A stretch of 50,552 nucleotides of DNA, from positions 1 to 50,552 of the forward strand of contig JAHHUC010000005.1 in NCBI GenBank assembly GCA_020024215.1, read 5' to 3'. Shown here piece after piece: positions 39,819-49,013 of the stretch. Every line of letters starts with the position of its first letter. Within the stretch, counting starts at the first letter, position 1. Source of the DNA: Oscillospiraceae bacterium. Lineage in GTDB: Bacteria > Bacillota > Clostridia > Oscillospirales > Ruminococcaceae. The translations under genes were made by a program, and so were the position numbers. The notes below the pieces were generated by a model. It did no database searches and was not told the origin of the DNA. It saw only the letters and a program-made list of their open reading frames with translations.

Positions 39819-40391
39819 TCAAAGAGGTGCTGCAAATTCTTTTTCCTTTAATTTACATGCCCCGTAATGCTCATAAAATCCATAATTGCATTTTGTGTCT
39901 GTAAACACAGCGTAATTGTCTGCGCCCTGCTGCTTTAAGAAGCTTATTGCTTCAAAAAACAATCTTTTTCCTATACCGCTGCCTCTGAAGGACTTGTCTA
40001 TGGCAAACAGAACTATTTCTCCGTCAAAATTCCCACCTGAATTTTTATACATTTCAGCATTAAGAGCTTTTATATCCGAAAATAATTTCAGTGCCCTCCA
40101 TGCCTTAGGGTGCAAAAGTACATCTGCAAGGCTTTTTAAAAAATACAGACCCTTTTTCAAATCGCCATATCTGAATTTAGGGGTTCTTGCAGCAATCATG
40201 CCTACGGCCCTTCCATCCTTTAATGCCGCTTTAAGAAAATCGCTTCTGCAAAGGCAGGCTGCAATATAAAGCCTGCCCACCTTTAAAGAAAGCTTTTGAG
40301 AAAAGCTTTCTTTAAAGCCCCATGTGCTGCATACAATATCTAAAAGTGCATCCATATCCTCTTTTTTTATGTCTTTGATACTTATTTCCAA
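39819..40391 (-). CDS. GNAT family N-acetyltransferase
   Basis: A 190-residue GNAT-fold acetyltransferase. The acetyl-CoA binding motif A is visible as FRGSGIGKRLFFEAISFLKQQG (R-x-x-G-x-G), after a beta strand with IVLFAIDKS; motif B covers GFYEHYGACKL. The likely start is TTG at 40391, placed by AAAAAGGAAA upstream. The N-terminal half is typical of small-molecule or protein N-acetyltransferases and does not reveal the acceptor. It follows the AI-2E-type membrane protein gene by 16 bp and is probably co-transcribed. Confidence 0.85.
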   Translation of the reverse strand: MEISIKDIKKEDMDALLDIVCSTWGFKESFSQKLSLKVGRLYIAACLCRSDFLKAALKDGRAVGMIAARTPKFRYGDLKKGLYFLKSLADVLLHPKAWRALKLFSDIKALNAEMYKNSGGNFDGEIVLFAIDKSFRGSGIGKRLFFEAISFLKQQGADNYAVFTDTKCNYGFYEHYGACKLKEKEFAAPL

Positions 40392-40407
40392 TTTTCAAAT
40401 TTCCTTT

Positions 40408-41532
40408 TTAAATTTCTTTTGAGCTTTCATCCAAAAACCAGAGCTTTATTATGCCCTTGTCACTCAAATGCTTAATAAATGCTATTGTCAAAGGAACACC
40501 CAGCATGCCTAAAAAGCCGAAAAATCTTATGCCCACAAGCATTCCGGCCAAGGTTAAAACCGGATGAAGCTTTATCTGCTTTCCCACAAGCTTTGGCTCT
40601 ATCATATTTCTGATGGCTGTTATAGCGACATAAAGCCCGAATATATAAATGCCCTGTGTAAATTTTCCCATGCACAATGATATTATGGACCACGGAATAA
40701 GAATTGTTCCTGTACCTAGAACAGGAAGAATATCAAGAACAGCAATTATAAATGCTATTATGGCAGAATTTTTGATTCCGATCACACCAAATCCTATCCA
40801 AAGCTCGAAAAATGTAACCGAAAGAATGAATATGTATGAAAAGGCACACTTCACCACTGTTTTTCCGAAGAATTGTGTCCCCTCCCTCAAAAAAACCTTT
40901 CCCACCGGAGGAATCAGGCTGAGCAAGAATTTTTTCACAGTTTGAAAATCACAGGAAATAAATATACTTGTTATTATGGTTATTATTGTTTTAAAAAAAG
41001 CGGACGGTATTTTTGCAAGCAGCGTTCCCATAAATGAGACAGCATAGCTGCAAAGATGGATAGTTCCCTCATTTATTCCCTGAAAAACAGTTGACATTAT
41101 GCTTTGAAGCACCTCTCCGCCCTGGGGGTCAAAGGTGGAGATAAGGCCCTCTATGCCGTCTAAAAACTCATTTAGAAAAGGCAGCACTCCGTTTTGAATA
41201 ATATCAGGAAGCACTGATATGACCGAGCGGATATTATTTACAGCAAAAATGCCCAGAAGTATGATAATTCCGCCGCCGAAAAAAGCAAAAAATATTATAA
41301 AAACAGCTGCAACCACACCTCTTGACAGCCTGAGCTTTCTGTAAACAAAGCTTATAGGTTTATCAAGCAGCCAGGATATGATGTAGGCAAGGATAAAGGG
41401 TGTCAACGGAGAAAGCAGATATTTTATAAAAAAAAATCCGCATCCAAAAATCATAAGCCAATACAGAAATTTTATTACTGCGGCTTTTTGCCTTTTGATT
41501 TTGTTTTCATCCAGTTCGATATTTTCCAGCAT
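40408..41532 (-). CDS. AI-2E family transporter (PerM/YtvI-like membrane protein)
   Basis: A 374-residue polytopic membrane protein of the AI-2E (PerM, UPF0118) family. Hydrophobic segments are near residues 20-50, 65-90, 150-180 and four more in the C-terminal half; the conserved motif LDILPVLGTGTILIPW and the family region GIRFFGFLGMLGVPLTI are present. Family members include AI-2 exporters and the sporulation protein YtvI; the length and layout fit YtvI, so a sporulation role is possible in a spore-former. The start is the ATG at 41532 after AAAGGAAATGCC; a longer frame to 41577 has no site. It probably shares an operon with the GNAT gene. Confidence 0.85.
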   Translation of the reverse strand: MLENIELDENKIKRQKAAVIKFLYWLMIFGCGFFFIKYLLSPLTPFILAYIISWLLDKPISFVYRKLRLSRGVVAAVFIIFFAFFGGGIIILLGIFAVNNIRSVISVLPDIIQNGVLPFLNEFLDGIEGLISTFDPQGGEVLQSIMSTVFQGINEGTIHLCSYAVSFMGTLLAKIPSAFFKTIITIITSIFISCDFQTVKKFLLSLIPPVGKVFLREGTQFFGKTVVKCAFSYIFILSVTFFELWIGFGVIGIKNSAIIAFIIAVLDILPVLGTGTILIPWSIISLCMGKFTQGIYIFGLYVAITAIRNMIEPKLVGKQIKLHPVLTLAGMLVGIRFFGFLGMLGVPLTIAFIKHLSDKGIIKLWFLDESSKEI

Positions 41533-41686
41533 GGCATTTCCTTTCTTTTGCGATGGCCGACAATATTGTGATGTCAAAGCTAAATTAAATAAAAAGCTAC
41601 ATACTAAATATATCTGTAAATTGTTAAATAATTAAGTTATTTTTTCATTTTATTATAAAATTCGGCTTTCCCCTTTTGAAGCGCAA

Positions 41687-41720
41687 AATCGGCAGTGCTT
41701 TTATTATGGCACTGCCGATT
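41687..41720 (-). terminator. Terminator after the TRAP permease gene
   Basis: AATCGGCAGTGC (41687-41698), a 10-base loop and GCACTGCCGATT (41709-41720), 31 bp past the permease stop, with TTTTGCG following on the minus strand. Confidence 0.75.
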
Positions 41721-41751
41721 CTATAATTATAAATTTATCAGTTGGTCATTT

Positions 41752-43719
41752 TCACAAAGCAGGCTTTGCATTTGCCTTTTCTTTTTTGTTGAGAATGATC
41801 TGGAGGGCAATTATTCCTCCGACAATAGCAACTCCGACAACATCCGTAACAACTCCGGGGATGATAAGGCACAAGCCGCCTAATATGATAAGCAGCCTTA
41901 TAGGCATATTCATCCTTCTGAATATAAAGCCCTCTAAGCCTCCGGCCAAGCCTACCATACCGATAAAGGATGTGACGCAAATCAGCAGGACATCCGGTAA
42001 ATCTGTATTTATAAACAGCATGGAGGGGTCAAGTGCGAAGATGTACGGCACTATAAATGCCGCAATGGCAAGCCTTGAGGCATTTACTCCGGTTTTCATG
42101 GGATTGGATTTAGCGATTGCAGAACCGGCATATGCCGCCAATGCAACAGGCGGAGTTATATCCGCAACTATTCCAAAATAGAAAACAAACATATGTGCTG
42201 CCAAAGGCTCAATATTCATACCTCTTATAAGAATAGGCGCACAGGTTGTTGCCATTATGATATAGTTGGCTGTTGTGGGTACACCCATTCCCAAAAGTAT
42301 GCAGGCTATCATCGTCAGGAACAAAGCTATAATAACCCTGCCGCCTGCAATGGAAACAATGGCTGTTATCAAAACCTGTCCTAAACCTGTCATGGTAACT
42401 ACACCGGCTATAATGCCTGCTATTCCGCATGCAACCGCAACTGACAGTGTGTTTCTTGCTCCGTTTTCCAATGCTGTGACAAAGGAGCCTATCGTCATTT
42501 TCTTTTCCTTGTTAAAGAAGCTTATCACAATAGCAACCGCTGTTGCCAGAACCGCAGAGCGGGACATTGTTTTTCCGCTCATTATCATATATACCAATAC
42601 CACAAGGGGAATGAGCAAAAAGCCCTGAGTCAGGAAAAGACGTCCAAACTTGGGAAGATCGTCCTTGCTAAGTCCCTTTAAGCCCAGCTTTTTGGCTTCA
42701 AAGTGAACCATTAAGAAAATTCCGGTAAAATATAATATAGCAGGAAGAATTGCTCGAACTGCTATGGATGAATAAGGCTTATTTACCATTTCAGCCATTA
42801 TAAATGCAGCTGCGCCCATGATAGGAGGCATTATCTGTCCGCCTGTTGAAGCAGCAGCCTCAACTGCTCCTGCGAACTCTCCCTTATAGCCTGTTTTCTT
42901 CATAAGCGGAATTGTTATGGAGCCTGTTGTAACTGTATTGGCAACCGAGGAACCGGAAACCATTCCGCACAGGGCGGATGAAATTACTGCCACCTTGGCA
43001 GGGCCTCCGGTAGACGAGCCTGCAATGGAATTTGCCATTTTAATAAAAAATTCTGAAATTCCGGTGGCCTCCAAAAAGGCGCCAAACAAGATGAAGAGAA
43101 CAATGTATGTAGAGCAAACCTCAATAGGTGTTCCTATTACACCGGTGGTTGTATAAAACAGATTGAAAATGATTGTTTTAAGCGACTTGCCGGCGTAAAA
43201 GGCATACACAATGAATGCACCTGCCACGCATAAAATCGGTATTCCAACCACTCTTCTGCAGGCTTCAACCAAAACCAAAATGCCTATAACGCCCAAAATG
43301 ACCTCAAGCTGCGTTATTCTTGTAGCTCTCTTTATAATGTCTTCGGCGTTGAAAACATAATAGAAGAAGCAGCCCGAACCAACTATGGCAAGTATTATAT
43401 CATACCAAGGAATGGTGTTGGTCTTTCCGGGCTTTCCCTTTTTGGCAGGAAATACCGCAAATACCAGCAGCAAAACCAGAGCTATAAACAGAGGGCGGCG
43501 TATGCGCTCCTCCCAGTTTATAAAAAGATTCATAACAACCATAAAGATAGAAAATGCAGCCAGACTGTATCTGATGATCTGCTTAGGGACACCGGAATAT
43601 ATTCTGGTGTTTGATTCCCTGTCATATTTTTTCATTATAGCTTCAACATCAGCAGCAGTACCTACTTCTATATCTTCAGGTGCAGATACATTGATGTTTT
43701 TATTTTCCATATCTGTCAA
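41752..43719 (-). CDS. TRAP transporter fused permease (4TM/12TM, DctQM fusion)
   Basis: A 655-residue integral membrane protein of the fused TRAP permease type (4TM/12TM family). It combines the small DctQ-like and the large DctM-like subunits, so the transporter needs only a separate solute-binding protein. The membrane core includes long, conserved DctM segments such as ALCGMVSGSSVANTVTTGSITIPLMKKTGYKGEFAGAVEAAASTGGQIMPPIMGAAAFIMAEM (split by its repeats), typical of the TAXI-linked class. The start is the TTG at 43719 following GGGAGGG; the ATG three codons later is possible. It follows the DUF1850 gene by 15 bp. The substrate is set by the TAXI binding protein and is not known. Confidence 0.9.
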   Translation of the reverse strand: MTDMENKNINVSAPEDIEVGTAADVEAIMKKYDRESNTRIYSGVPKQIIRYSLAAFSIFMVVMNLFINWEERIRRPLFIALVLLLVFAVFPAKKGKPGKTNTIPWYDIILAIVGSGCFFYYVFNAEDIIKRATRITQLEVILGVIGILVLVEACRRVVGIPILCVAGAFIVYAFYAGKSLKTIIFNLFYTTTGVIGTPIEVCSTYIVLFILFGAFLEATGISEFFIKMANSIAGSSTGGPAKVAVISSALCGMVSGSSVANTVTTGSITIPLMKKTGYKGEFAGAVEAAASTGGQIMPPIMGAAAFIMAEMVNKPYSSIAVRAILPAILYFTGIFLMVHFEAKKLGLKGLSKDDLPKFGRLFLTQGFLLIPLVVLVYMIMSGKTMSRSAVLATAVAIVISFFNKEKKMTIGSFVTALENGARNTLSVAVACGIAGIIAGVVTMTGLGQVLITAIVSIAGGRVIIALFLTMIACILLGMGVPTTANYIIMATTCAPILIRGMNIEPLAAHMFVFYFGIVADITPPVALAAYAGSAIAKSNPMKTGVNASRLAIAAFIVPYIFALDPSMLFINTDLPDVLLICVTSFIGMVGLAGGLEGFIFRRMNMPIRLLIILGGLCLIIPGVVTDVVGVAIVGGIIALQIILNKKEKANAKPAL

Positions 43720-43734
43720 AAAGTATCCCTCCCA

Positions 43735-44241
43735 TTAAAAAATTTTTTGTTTGCAGGAAAAGCTGACCTTGCAGTTTCTTCCGCAAAGCTCTCTCAGGCT
43801 TATCTCCCTGTTGCCAATTTTCAATATATGGTCGGAAACTGTACCTACAAAGTAAGATAGATCCGGGATAAGCTTATCAAATCCGCCTACCACCATCGTT
43901 CCGTCGGATGTATAAGAAAGCGTCTGCCCATCCTCTATCTCTGTCTGAACTCCTGCTCCAAAGCTGTGATAATGAGTCTCAACCACATATATATCATTGC
44001 CTCTTATTTCATAAACATCTGTAAGCGGGCTTTTGTTTACCGAATGTACAAATGTTATGCTGAATCTTTCCCCGTCCTTTATGGAATATCTTTCTATTTC
44101 CCTTTTGGTATTTGTATCAGTCAGCACAAGAAATTTTTCAAAGCTGCCCTTATGTAGAAGATATAATACCATAGCAGCCGCAATAATCAAAAAAATTACT
44201 GCGGCTGTCCCAAATTTTCTTTCTGGTTTATGCTTCGGCAT
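43735..44241 (-). CDS. DUF1850 family protein of TAXI-TRAP operons
   Basis: A 168-residue DUF1850 protein with an N-terminal membrane anchor (about residues 11-28, FGTAAVIFLIIAAAMVLYLL) and an outside domain with FVHSVNKSPLTDVYEI and YHSFGAGVQTE, which are conserved in this family. DUF1850 proteins occur regularly next to TAXI-type TRAP genes and are thought to assist the transporter. The ATG follows the TAG stop of the TAXI gene with no gap, so the two are translationally coupled. The permease gene follows 15 bp later. Confidence 0.8.
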   Translation of the reverse strand: MPKHKPERKFGTAAVIFLIIAAAMVLYLLHKGSFEKFLVLTDTNTKREIERYSIKDGERFSITFVHSVNKSPLTDVYEIRGNDIYVVETHYHSFGAGVQTEIEDGQTLSYTSDGTMVVGGFDKLIPDLSYFVGTVSDHILKIGNREISLRELCGRNCKVSFSCKQKIF

Positions 44242-45204
44242 CTATTGAATTACGCCGACTTCCTTATAATACTTTTCAGCACCGGGGTGGAAAGGAACAG
44301 ACATACCCTCAACTGCATACTTGGGATCAAGGCTTTCACCCTTGGCATGACTGGCAGCAATCTCAGCCTTATTCTCAAACATAGCCTTTGTAAGATTGTA
44401 AACTACATCTTCGGGGAGCTTTTCAGAAACAATGAGCGTTGCCTTTACAGCCACTGTTTTCTTATCACCGTCAACGCCGTTATAGGAGCCTGACGGCACA
44501 ACATACTGTGTATAGAAGGGGTATTTGTCCATGAGCATCTTTGCATGCTCATCGTCTATTTCCAGAATATTGATTGTATTTGTTGTAGCCAGGTCAACAA
44601 GCGCTGTTGTGGGAGCACCTGCGGTTACAAAGAAGGCATCTATCTTGCCGTCCTTAAACGCATTTGCAGATTCTCCAAAGCCCAGATTGGCAACCTTTAT
44701 ATCATCAAAAGTTATGCCGTATGCCTCTAACATCTGACGTGCGTTGAACTCTGTACCGGAGCCTGCGTCGCCTACTGATACAACCTTGCCCTTGAGCTCC
44801 TCAATGCTTGTTATCTTATCACTTGTAACAATCTGGCAGACCTCAGCATATATGCCGCCCATTGTCATAAAGCCCTTTACGGCACCTTCATCTGCAAAAA
44901 GGTCTGTTCCCTTATATGCATAATCCATAGTGTCATTCTGCACCAGAGCCATCTGAGCCTCACCATCTGCTATAAGCTGGATATTTGCTTTGGATGCGCC
45001 GGTAGATTGAACAGAAATGTTCACACCATCCACAGCATTGCCAAGAACACCGGCTAAAACACCGCCGAAAGTATAATAGGTTCCCGATGTGCCGCCTGTG
45101 CCAAAGCTGATATTCACACTGTCGCCGGCTGCTTCGCCGCCGGAACTTGCGCAGCCTGCAAGCACCAATGCAAGAACCAACATAATCGCCAATAGCTTTT
45201 TCAT
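44242..45204 (-). CDS. TAXI family TRAP transporter solute-binding lipoprotein
   Basis: A 320-residue TAXI-type periplasmic-type binding protein anchored as a lipoprotein. The signal peptide MKKLLAIMLVLALVLAGC ends in a lipobox (LAGC), so the mature chain starts at Cys18. The TAXI features are ISFGTGGTSGTYYTFGG near the mature N-terminus and QIVTSDKITSIEELKGKVVSVGDAGSGTEFNA, followed by AFFVTAGAPTTALVDLA. It would deliver a substrate to the fused permease encoded downstream. Known TAXI substrates include glutamate and glutamine, but these cannot be assumed. The ATG at 45204 follows TTGGAGGTAGAA. The operon is TAXI, DUF1850, permease. Confidence 0.92.
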   Translation of the reverse strand: MKKLLAIMLVLALVLAGCASSGGEAAGDSVNISFGTGGTSGTYYTFGGVLAGVLGNAVDGVNISVQSTGASKANIQLIADGEAQMALVQNDTMDYAYKGTDLFADEGAVKGFMTMGGIYAEVCQIVTSDKITSIEELKGKVVSVGDAGSGTEFNARQMLEAYGITFDDIKVANLGFGESANAFKDGKIDAFFVTAGAPTTALVDLATTNTINILEIDDEHAKMLMDKYPFYTQYVVPSGSYNGVDGDKKTVAVKATLIVSEKLPEDVVYNLTKAMFENKAEIAASHAKGESLDPKYAVEGMSVPFHPGAEKYYKEVGVIQ

Positions 45205-45548
45205 ATTTCTACCTCCAATTCATCCTTGAAAAACAAGCCGAAGCATTTGTTTAACAATTCATTACTGTAATTATATATTAAGCAGGAATTTTTTTCAACA
45301 TATTATATAAATTTTATCTACTTTGATAATATTTTTTGATTATTATGTATCTTTTAAACAAAATTTATATTGTTTATAAACATATGATGAATACACTTTA
45401 TGTGGAATATTTGGCTATTTTGTATTAAAAAGGTCTTTTCCGCCTTAAAATAAAAGAGGTCTTCTCACTTACATTATACAGCTCTTATTCTGCCAATATA
45501 ACCGAAAGCCTGCACTTATTTTTATTCATAAACACAGTGCATGAAAAT
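45205..45548. other. Promoter region of the TAXI-TRAP operon
   Basis: About 340 bp without a gene, very AT-rich near 45240-45400. I see no clear -35/-10 pair. Contains no recognised motif other than the adjacent hairpin at 45549-45580. Confidence 0.4.
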
Positions 45549-45580
45549 ACCCTCCTTGCCGAATATACGGCAAAGAGGGT
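45549..45580. terminator. Terminator-like hairpin
   Basis: ACCCTCCTTGCCG (45549-45561) and CGGCAAAGAGGGT (45568-45580) with one mismatch. T-rich tails on both strands. It lies downstream of the LRR multidomain gene and upstream of the TAXI promoter. Confidence 0.75.
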
Positions 45581-45589
45581 GCATATCAT

Positions 45590-45853
45590 TTTTTTGCAGC
45601 CATTGAATATTTTTTAGCAGCTGTGCATCTGCAATTTCTCCCACTGCACACAAAGCGAAAGCTCTTCCATAGATAAGGGCCACTTATCGCAGCTTGAAAA
45701 TTCAGATATTATGGCACATCATTATTTTCATCCGATGATAATAAACTCGTTAACCCCTTTTATATTTTTTGAAAGTATCTCCCTTGCTTCATCAACAGTT
45801 GAGCACAAATCATTTCCGCAGAAATGCCCAAATAACAATTTTCCTTTAAAGTA
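45590..45853 (-). pseudogene. Possible decayed coding remnant after the LRR protein gene
   Basis: On the minus strand, directly after the TGA of the LRR gene, the same frame stays open for 41 codons (45853-45731) and encodes a protein-like tail: YFKGKLLFGHFCGNDLCSTV, then DEAREILSKNIKGVNEFIII-G. Further on in the same frame, after three nearby stops, another sensible stretch (SEFSSCDKWPLSMEELSLCV) ends at TAA. No start codon with a ribosome site is seen. It may be a separate eroded gene or a lost C-terminal extension; readthrough is also possible. Confidence 0.35.
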
Positions 45854-48826
45854 TCAGCAGCAGTCCCAATTAAACAGAACATCTGTGAAATTTTCCTTTT
45901 CCAAATCTTCACGGGAGATGAAAAAGTTGCCCACACCGCAATCTCCCCACATAACATCTTCATCAGAATCAATCTGTAAAAGCGTGGTGTCAAAGCGCTT
46001 ATTTTCTTCATCTTCTCTTGGGTCCCACTGAGTAAAATAGCCATAGCCCAGCATTTTATGACCATCACCGCGCAGCTCATCATCAAGATAGTTCTGTTCT
46101 TCATTATCCAGATAATCATAGCAGTCATTCATTCCTATATCCTCATTGCAGATGAATAAAACTGCCCGACGGAATAATTCGTCAAATCTGAAATCCGTAG
46201 TATTTATTGAATCGAAACAAGACTCCACAGAAAGTGATACCTCATTTTCTATCGGGAAATAAACCTCCTCAGACATTTCACCATCACAGGTGGGTATGCC
46301 TGATTTTCTTACATCATCTTCACTTACAGTGTAATCTATATTTTTATGATATATTACACTGTACCCTCCGTCAGAAAGCCCCAGCATTTCATCAGCAGCA
46401 ATGAAAAACTGCAAAAGTCCGCTTTTAGGAAATGGTGAATCCTCAGGCAGATCACTTAAATTTATCTGTGACAGCAATACAAGCTTATCTCCATTTGCTG
46501 AAACAGGATAAGCTCTGCTGCCATCCCAATACGGCAGACCTCCCAGCTTGCTGGATGTTAAGGTTACAGGCTTATCGTGATTGGCAATAAGCTTATATGA
46601 CACGGTTTTTGTCTTATCTTTGATCCAATTAACTAATTTTTCAACCCTTTTGCTTGGAGCAGCTGTATCTTCCTCCTTTTGGCAGCTGTTATCAAATACA
46701 TCTATTTCATTTAAAAGAGAAACCAAAGGCAGCTCTTTTGGATTTGCTTCTGCTACTTCAAACATAATATTTAAAAATTCTTCTGTGCTGTCGCAGCATT
46801 TTCTGAAGCTTACAAAATCATCATTGGTTGTAATATATATAGGAGGATTTTCAATTTCTTGAGACAGATCGGAAAGCTTATAGCCTGCATACCATACACC
46901 CCGGTTTTCATACCAAATCAGCAGGTAATTATCTGTGATTTCCTTCCACCTTTTAGGAGGTGTAGACCAAAGTCTGTAATACTCATTGTCGGCATATTCC
47001 TCTTCTCTCTTTTCCTTTTTGGCATCTTTAAATTCATCCTCCCAATCAACCAAAGTATAATCTATATAGTTATAGGAGGTATCTATATCACATGGAGGCA
47101 TAATGCTATTGCATTTTGTATTGACGGCATCTTTTCCGTAGATTTTAAGGTAATTTCTATATACCTTAGGCAGCTTTACGCCAATTCGATTTTCTGCTTC
47201 CAGAATTTCCTCCAAGGAAAAGCCGCTGTGAAAAGCCTTTGGCTTTCCAAATATTCCCACAGAATCGGCAGAGGGCTTGACACCGGTTTTAAATACAGGC
47301 GTCGGAAATATACTCTTATCAAAAAGAGGTGTATTTGCAAGATCCAATACTTTGATGGATGTTAACTCTTTCAACAAGTCCCCATCCTCTTTTTTAAGAT
47401 TTTTGCAGCCTGCAAGACTTAAATTAGTAAGTTTTTTCATATCCAAAAGAAGTGTCAGATCATCAAAATCAGTATGGGATAGATCCAAACGCTTTAAATT
47501 AACACAATTTTTCAGCCATTGAAAATCATTTATCACGCGGTTGGAAAGATTTAAGTCGCGCAAATTTACTGCCGCTTCCAGACAGGAATAGTCTCCCAGT
47601 TCATTTAAAAAGAGAAAATCATCAACCAGTCTTATATTGTCTGCACAGGACAGAGTTTTCACCTTTGTCAAATCATACTTGACAGAAGGAGTATATCCCA
47701 AGCTGTTGTATAGACCGCTGTAAAGCCATCTGTCCCTTATCTGCAAATGCTTTGAGTCCATAGCAGATTTTTTCTCAGGCTCATTTTTGCCATTTGCTGC
47801 AAGATTCCCGGCGTTGCCTGCTTCCTCCTCTTTTTTAGATTCCAACTCAATATTTCTTTTATATACTTCTGTTGATTCATAGTAAAAATCCCCGATAGGA
47901 ATAAGTGACAGCACTCTTAAAGCTACATGCTTAGGTATCTTATCCCATGCAACGCTGTCGGGCATTTGGTTTATATCTGTGTAAATTACCTTTAAGCCGG
48001 GCAGCTTTTCAACAACGCTGAAATCCGTAACAGGATTGTCAGCAATATAAAGGTGATCTAAATTTTTAAGATTTTCTAATGGAGATAAATCTGTAATTTT
48101 ATTTCCCGGCAAACCCAGCTCCGTTATATTTGTAAGTGTGGAAATAAAGCTTATGTCCTCAATATCCATGCTTCTCATATACAGCGTTCTCAAATTGGTA
48201 TATTCAGAAAGCACATTCAAATCTTTGACTTTGGTAAGCCCGTTCATCACAAGATAGCGCAGTGTATCCTGACATTTAAGCTGTTTAAGTGAATCTATAT
48301 CTCCGGGTTTAAGTGTAAGGGATTTTTTCTTTTCAAATGTTGCATTTTTGTCACCGACAACTTTTCTTCTTGAAGTTCGCTCTTCGGAATTTTCATCGCG
48401 GCGGGCTTTCTTAAGTGTATCAAGCCTTTCTATCCAGCCTACATCCCATCCCTCAAGCCAAAATCTGTTTTTCAGCTGCTCTGCATAATTGTTTATGATT
48501 TTAAAAAACTGTTTGTAGGTACACTGATAAACAGTTTTTCCATCTTTTTGAAATAAAACTGTTCCTTCAGACGAAGCTATGCTGTATGGACTTGGAGGAA
48601 TTTGGACAGCTTTCTTCTTGCCGTCAACTATTTTGGTAAGATGAAGCTTTAAGAGATAATCCTTTGCAAATTCCTGTCTGTAAGGCATTTTCTTTTCTAA
48701 AGAACAAATCAGAGCTTCCATCTCAGACTTATATATGGGAATCATTTTTTTAAATTCTGCACCTTCCCATGCCCTCATGTAATTATCATAGAAAAATTCA
48801 TCTGTTTTTTCCCGGTAATCATCCAT
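45854..48826 (-). CDS. LRR - SUKH (SMI1/KNR4) - YwqG (DUF1963) multidomain protein
   Basis: A 990-residue soluble protein with an unusual domain series. Residues 1-130 are an unrecognised, mostly helical region with a MWD-type aromatic cluster (FWLEGWDVGWIERL). Residues ~177-285 and ~385-500 are leucine-rich repeats (LRYLVMNGL, LRTLYMRSM, ITELGLPGN, LDHLYIADN; later LRDLNLSNR, LKRLDLSHT, LTNLSLAGC). A low-complexity Lys/Glu hinge (about 328-355) parts them. Residues ~535-695 look like a SUKH/SMI1-KNR4 domain (EILEAENRIGVKLPKVYRNYL). Residues ~745-990 are YwqG-like DUF1963 (LLQIDSDEDVMWGDCGVG, ending FNWDCC). SUKH and DUF1963 are both found as immunity proteins against polymorphic toxins. No signal peptide or membrane segment is visible, so it is probably cytosolic. 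The start is set by GGGAGG. Confidence 0.75.
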   Translation of the reverse strand: MDDYREKTDEFFYDNYMRAWEGAEFKKMIPIYKSEMEALICSLEKKMPYRQEFAKDYLLKLHLTKIVDGKKKAVQIPPSPYSIASSEGTVLFQKDGKTVYQCTYKQFFKIINNYAEQLKNRFWLEGWDVGWIERLDTLKKARRDENSEERTSRRKVVGDKNATFEKKKSLTLKPGDIDSLKQLKCQDTLRYLVMNGLTKVKDLNVLSEYTNLRTLYMRSMDIEDISFISTLTNITELGLPGNKITDLSPLENLKNLDHLYIADNPVTDFSVVEKLPGLKVIYTDINQMPDSVAWDKIPKHVALRVLSLIPIGDFYYESTEVYKRNIELESKKEEEAGNAGNLAANGKNEPEKKSAMDSKHLQIRDRWLYSGLYNSLGYTPSVKYDLTKVKTLSCADNIRLVDDFLFLNELGDYSCLEAAVNLRDLNLSNRVINDFQWLKNCVNLKRLDLSHTDFDDLTLLLDMKKLTNLSLAGCKNLKKEDGDLLKELTSIKVLDLANTPLFDKSIFPTPVFKTGVKPSADSVGIFGKPKAFHSGFSLEEILEAENRIGVKLPKVYRNYLKIYGKDAVNTKCNSIMPPCDIDTSYNYIDYTLVDWEDEFKDAKKEKREEEYADNEYYRLWSTPPKRWKEITDNYLLIWYENRGVWYAGYKLSDLSQEIENPPIYITTNDDFVSFRKCCDSTEEFLNIMFEVAEANPKELPLVSLLNEIDVFDNSCQKEEDTAAPSKRVEKLVNWIKDKTKTVSYKLIANHDKPVTLTSSKLGGLPYWDGSRAYPVSANGDKLVLLSQINLSDLPEDSPFPKSGLLQFFIAADEMLGLSDGGYSVIYHKNIDYTVSEDDVRKSGIPTCDGEMSEEVYFPIENEVSLSVESCFDSINTTDFRFDELFRRAVLFICNEDIGMNDCYDYLDNEEQNYLDDELRGDGHKMLGYGYFTQWDPREDEENKRFDTTLLQIDSDEDVMWGDCGVGNFFISREDLEKENFTDVLFNWDCC

Positions 48827-48954
48827 GTTTTATATCCTCCCTTGACAATAGTGCTGTAAACCGCAAATAAAAATCAGCAAAAATTTCGACACCATGCTGC
48901 GCCTTTTTCTGACATTATATCAAACATAAAAAGATTAGTCCACACATAAAAAAG

Positions 48955-48990
48955 CGAGCAATGCAAAGCCTTTTAGCTCTGCATCACTCG
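48955..48990 (-). terminator. Intrinsic terminator after gtrA
   Basis: CGAG, ATGCA and AGC arms pair with GCT, TGCAT and CTCG across short internal mismatches. On the minus strand the stem ends in CTTTTTTATG. It also carries a T5 tract on the plus side. Confidence 0.75.
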
Positions 48991-49013
48991 TTTTTAGATA
49001 ATTTCTTCTTCTG

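Noticed and set aside
45760..46128. 122-residue minus-strand frame overlapping the LRR gene end.
   Set aside because: Out of frame with the LRR gene and composed of unlikely residues; the in-frame extension explains the coding-like tail better.
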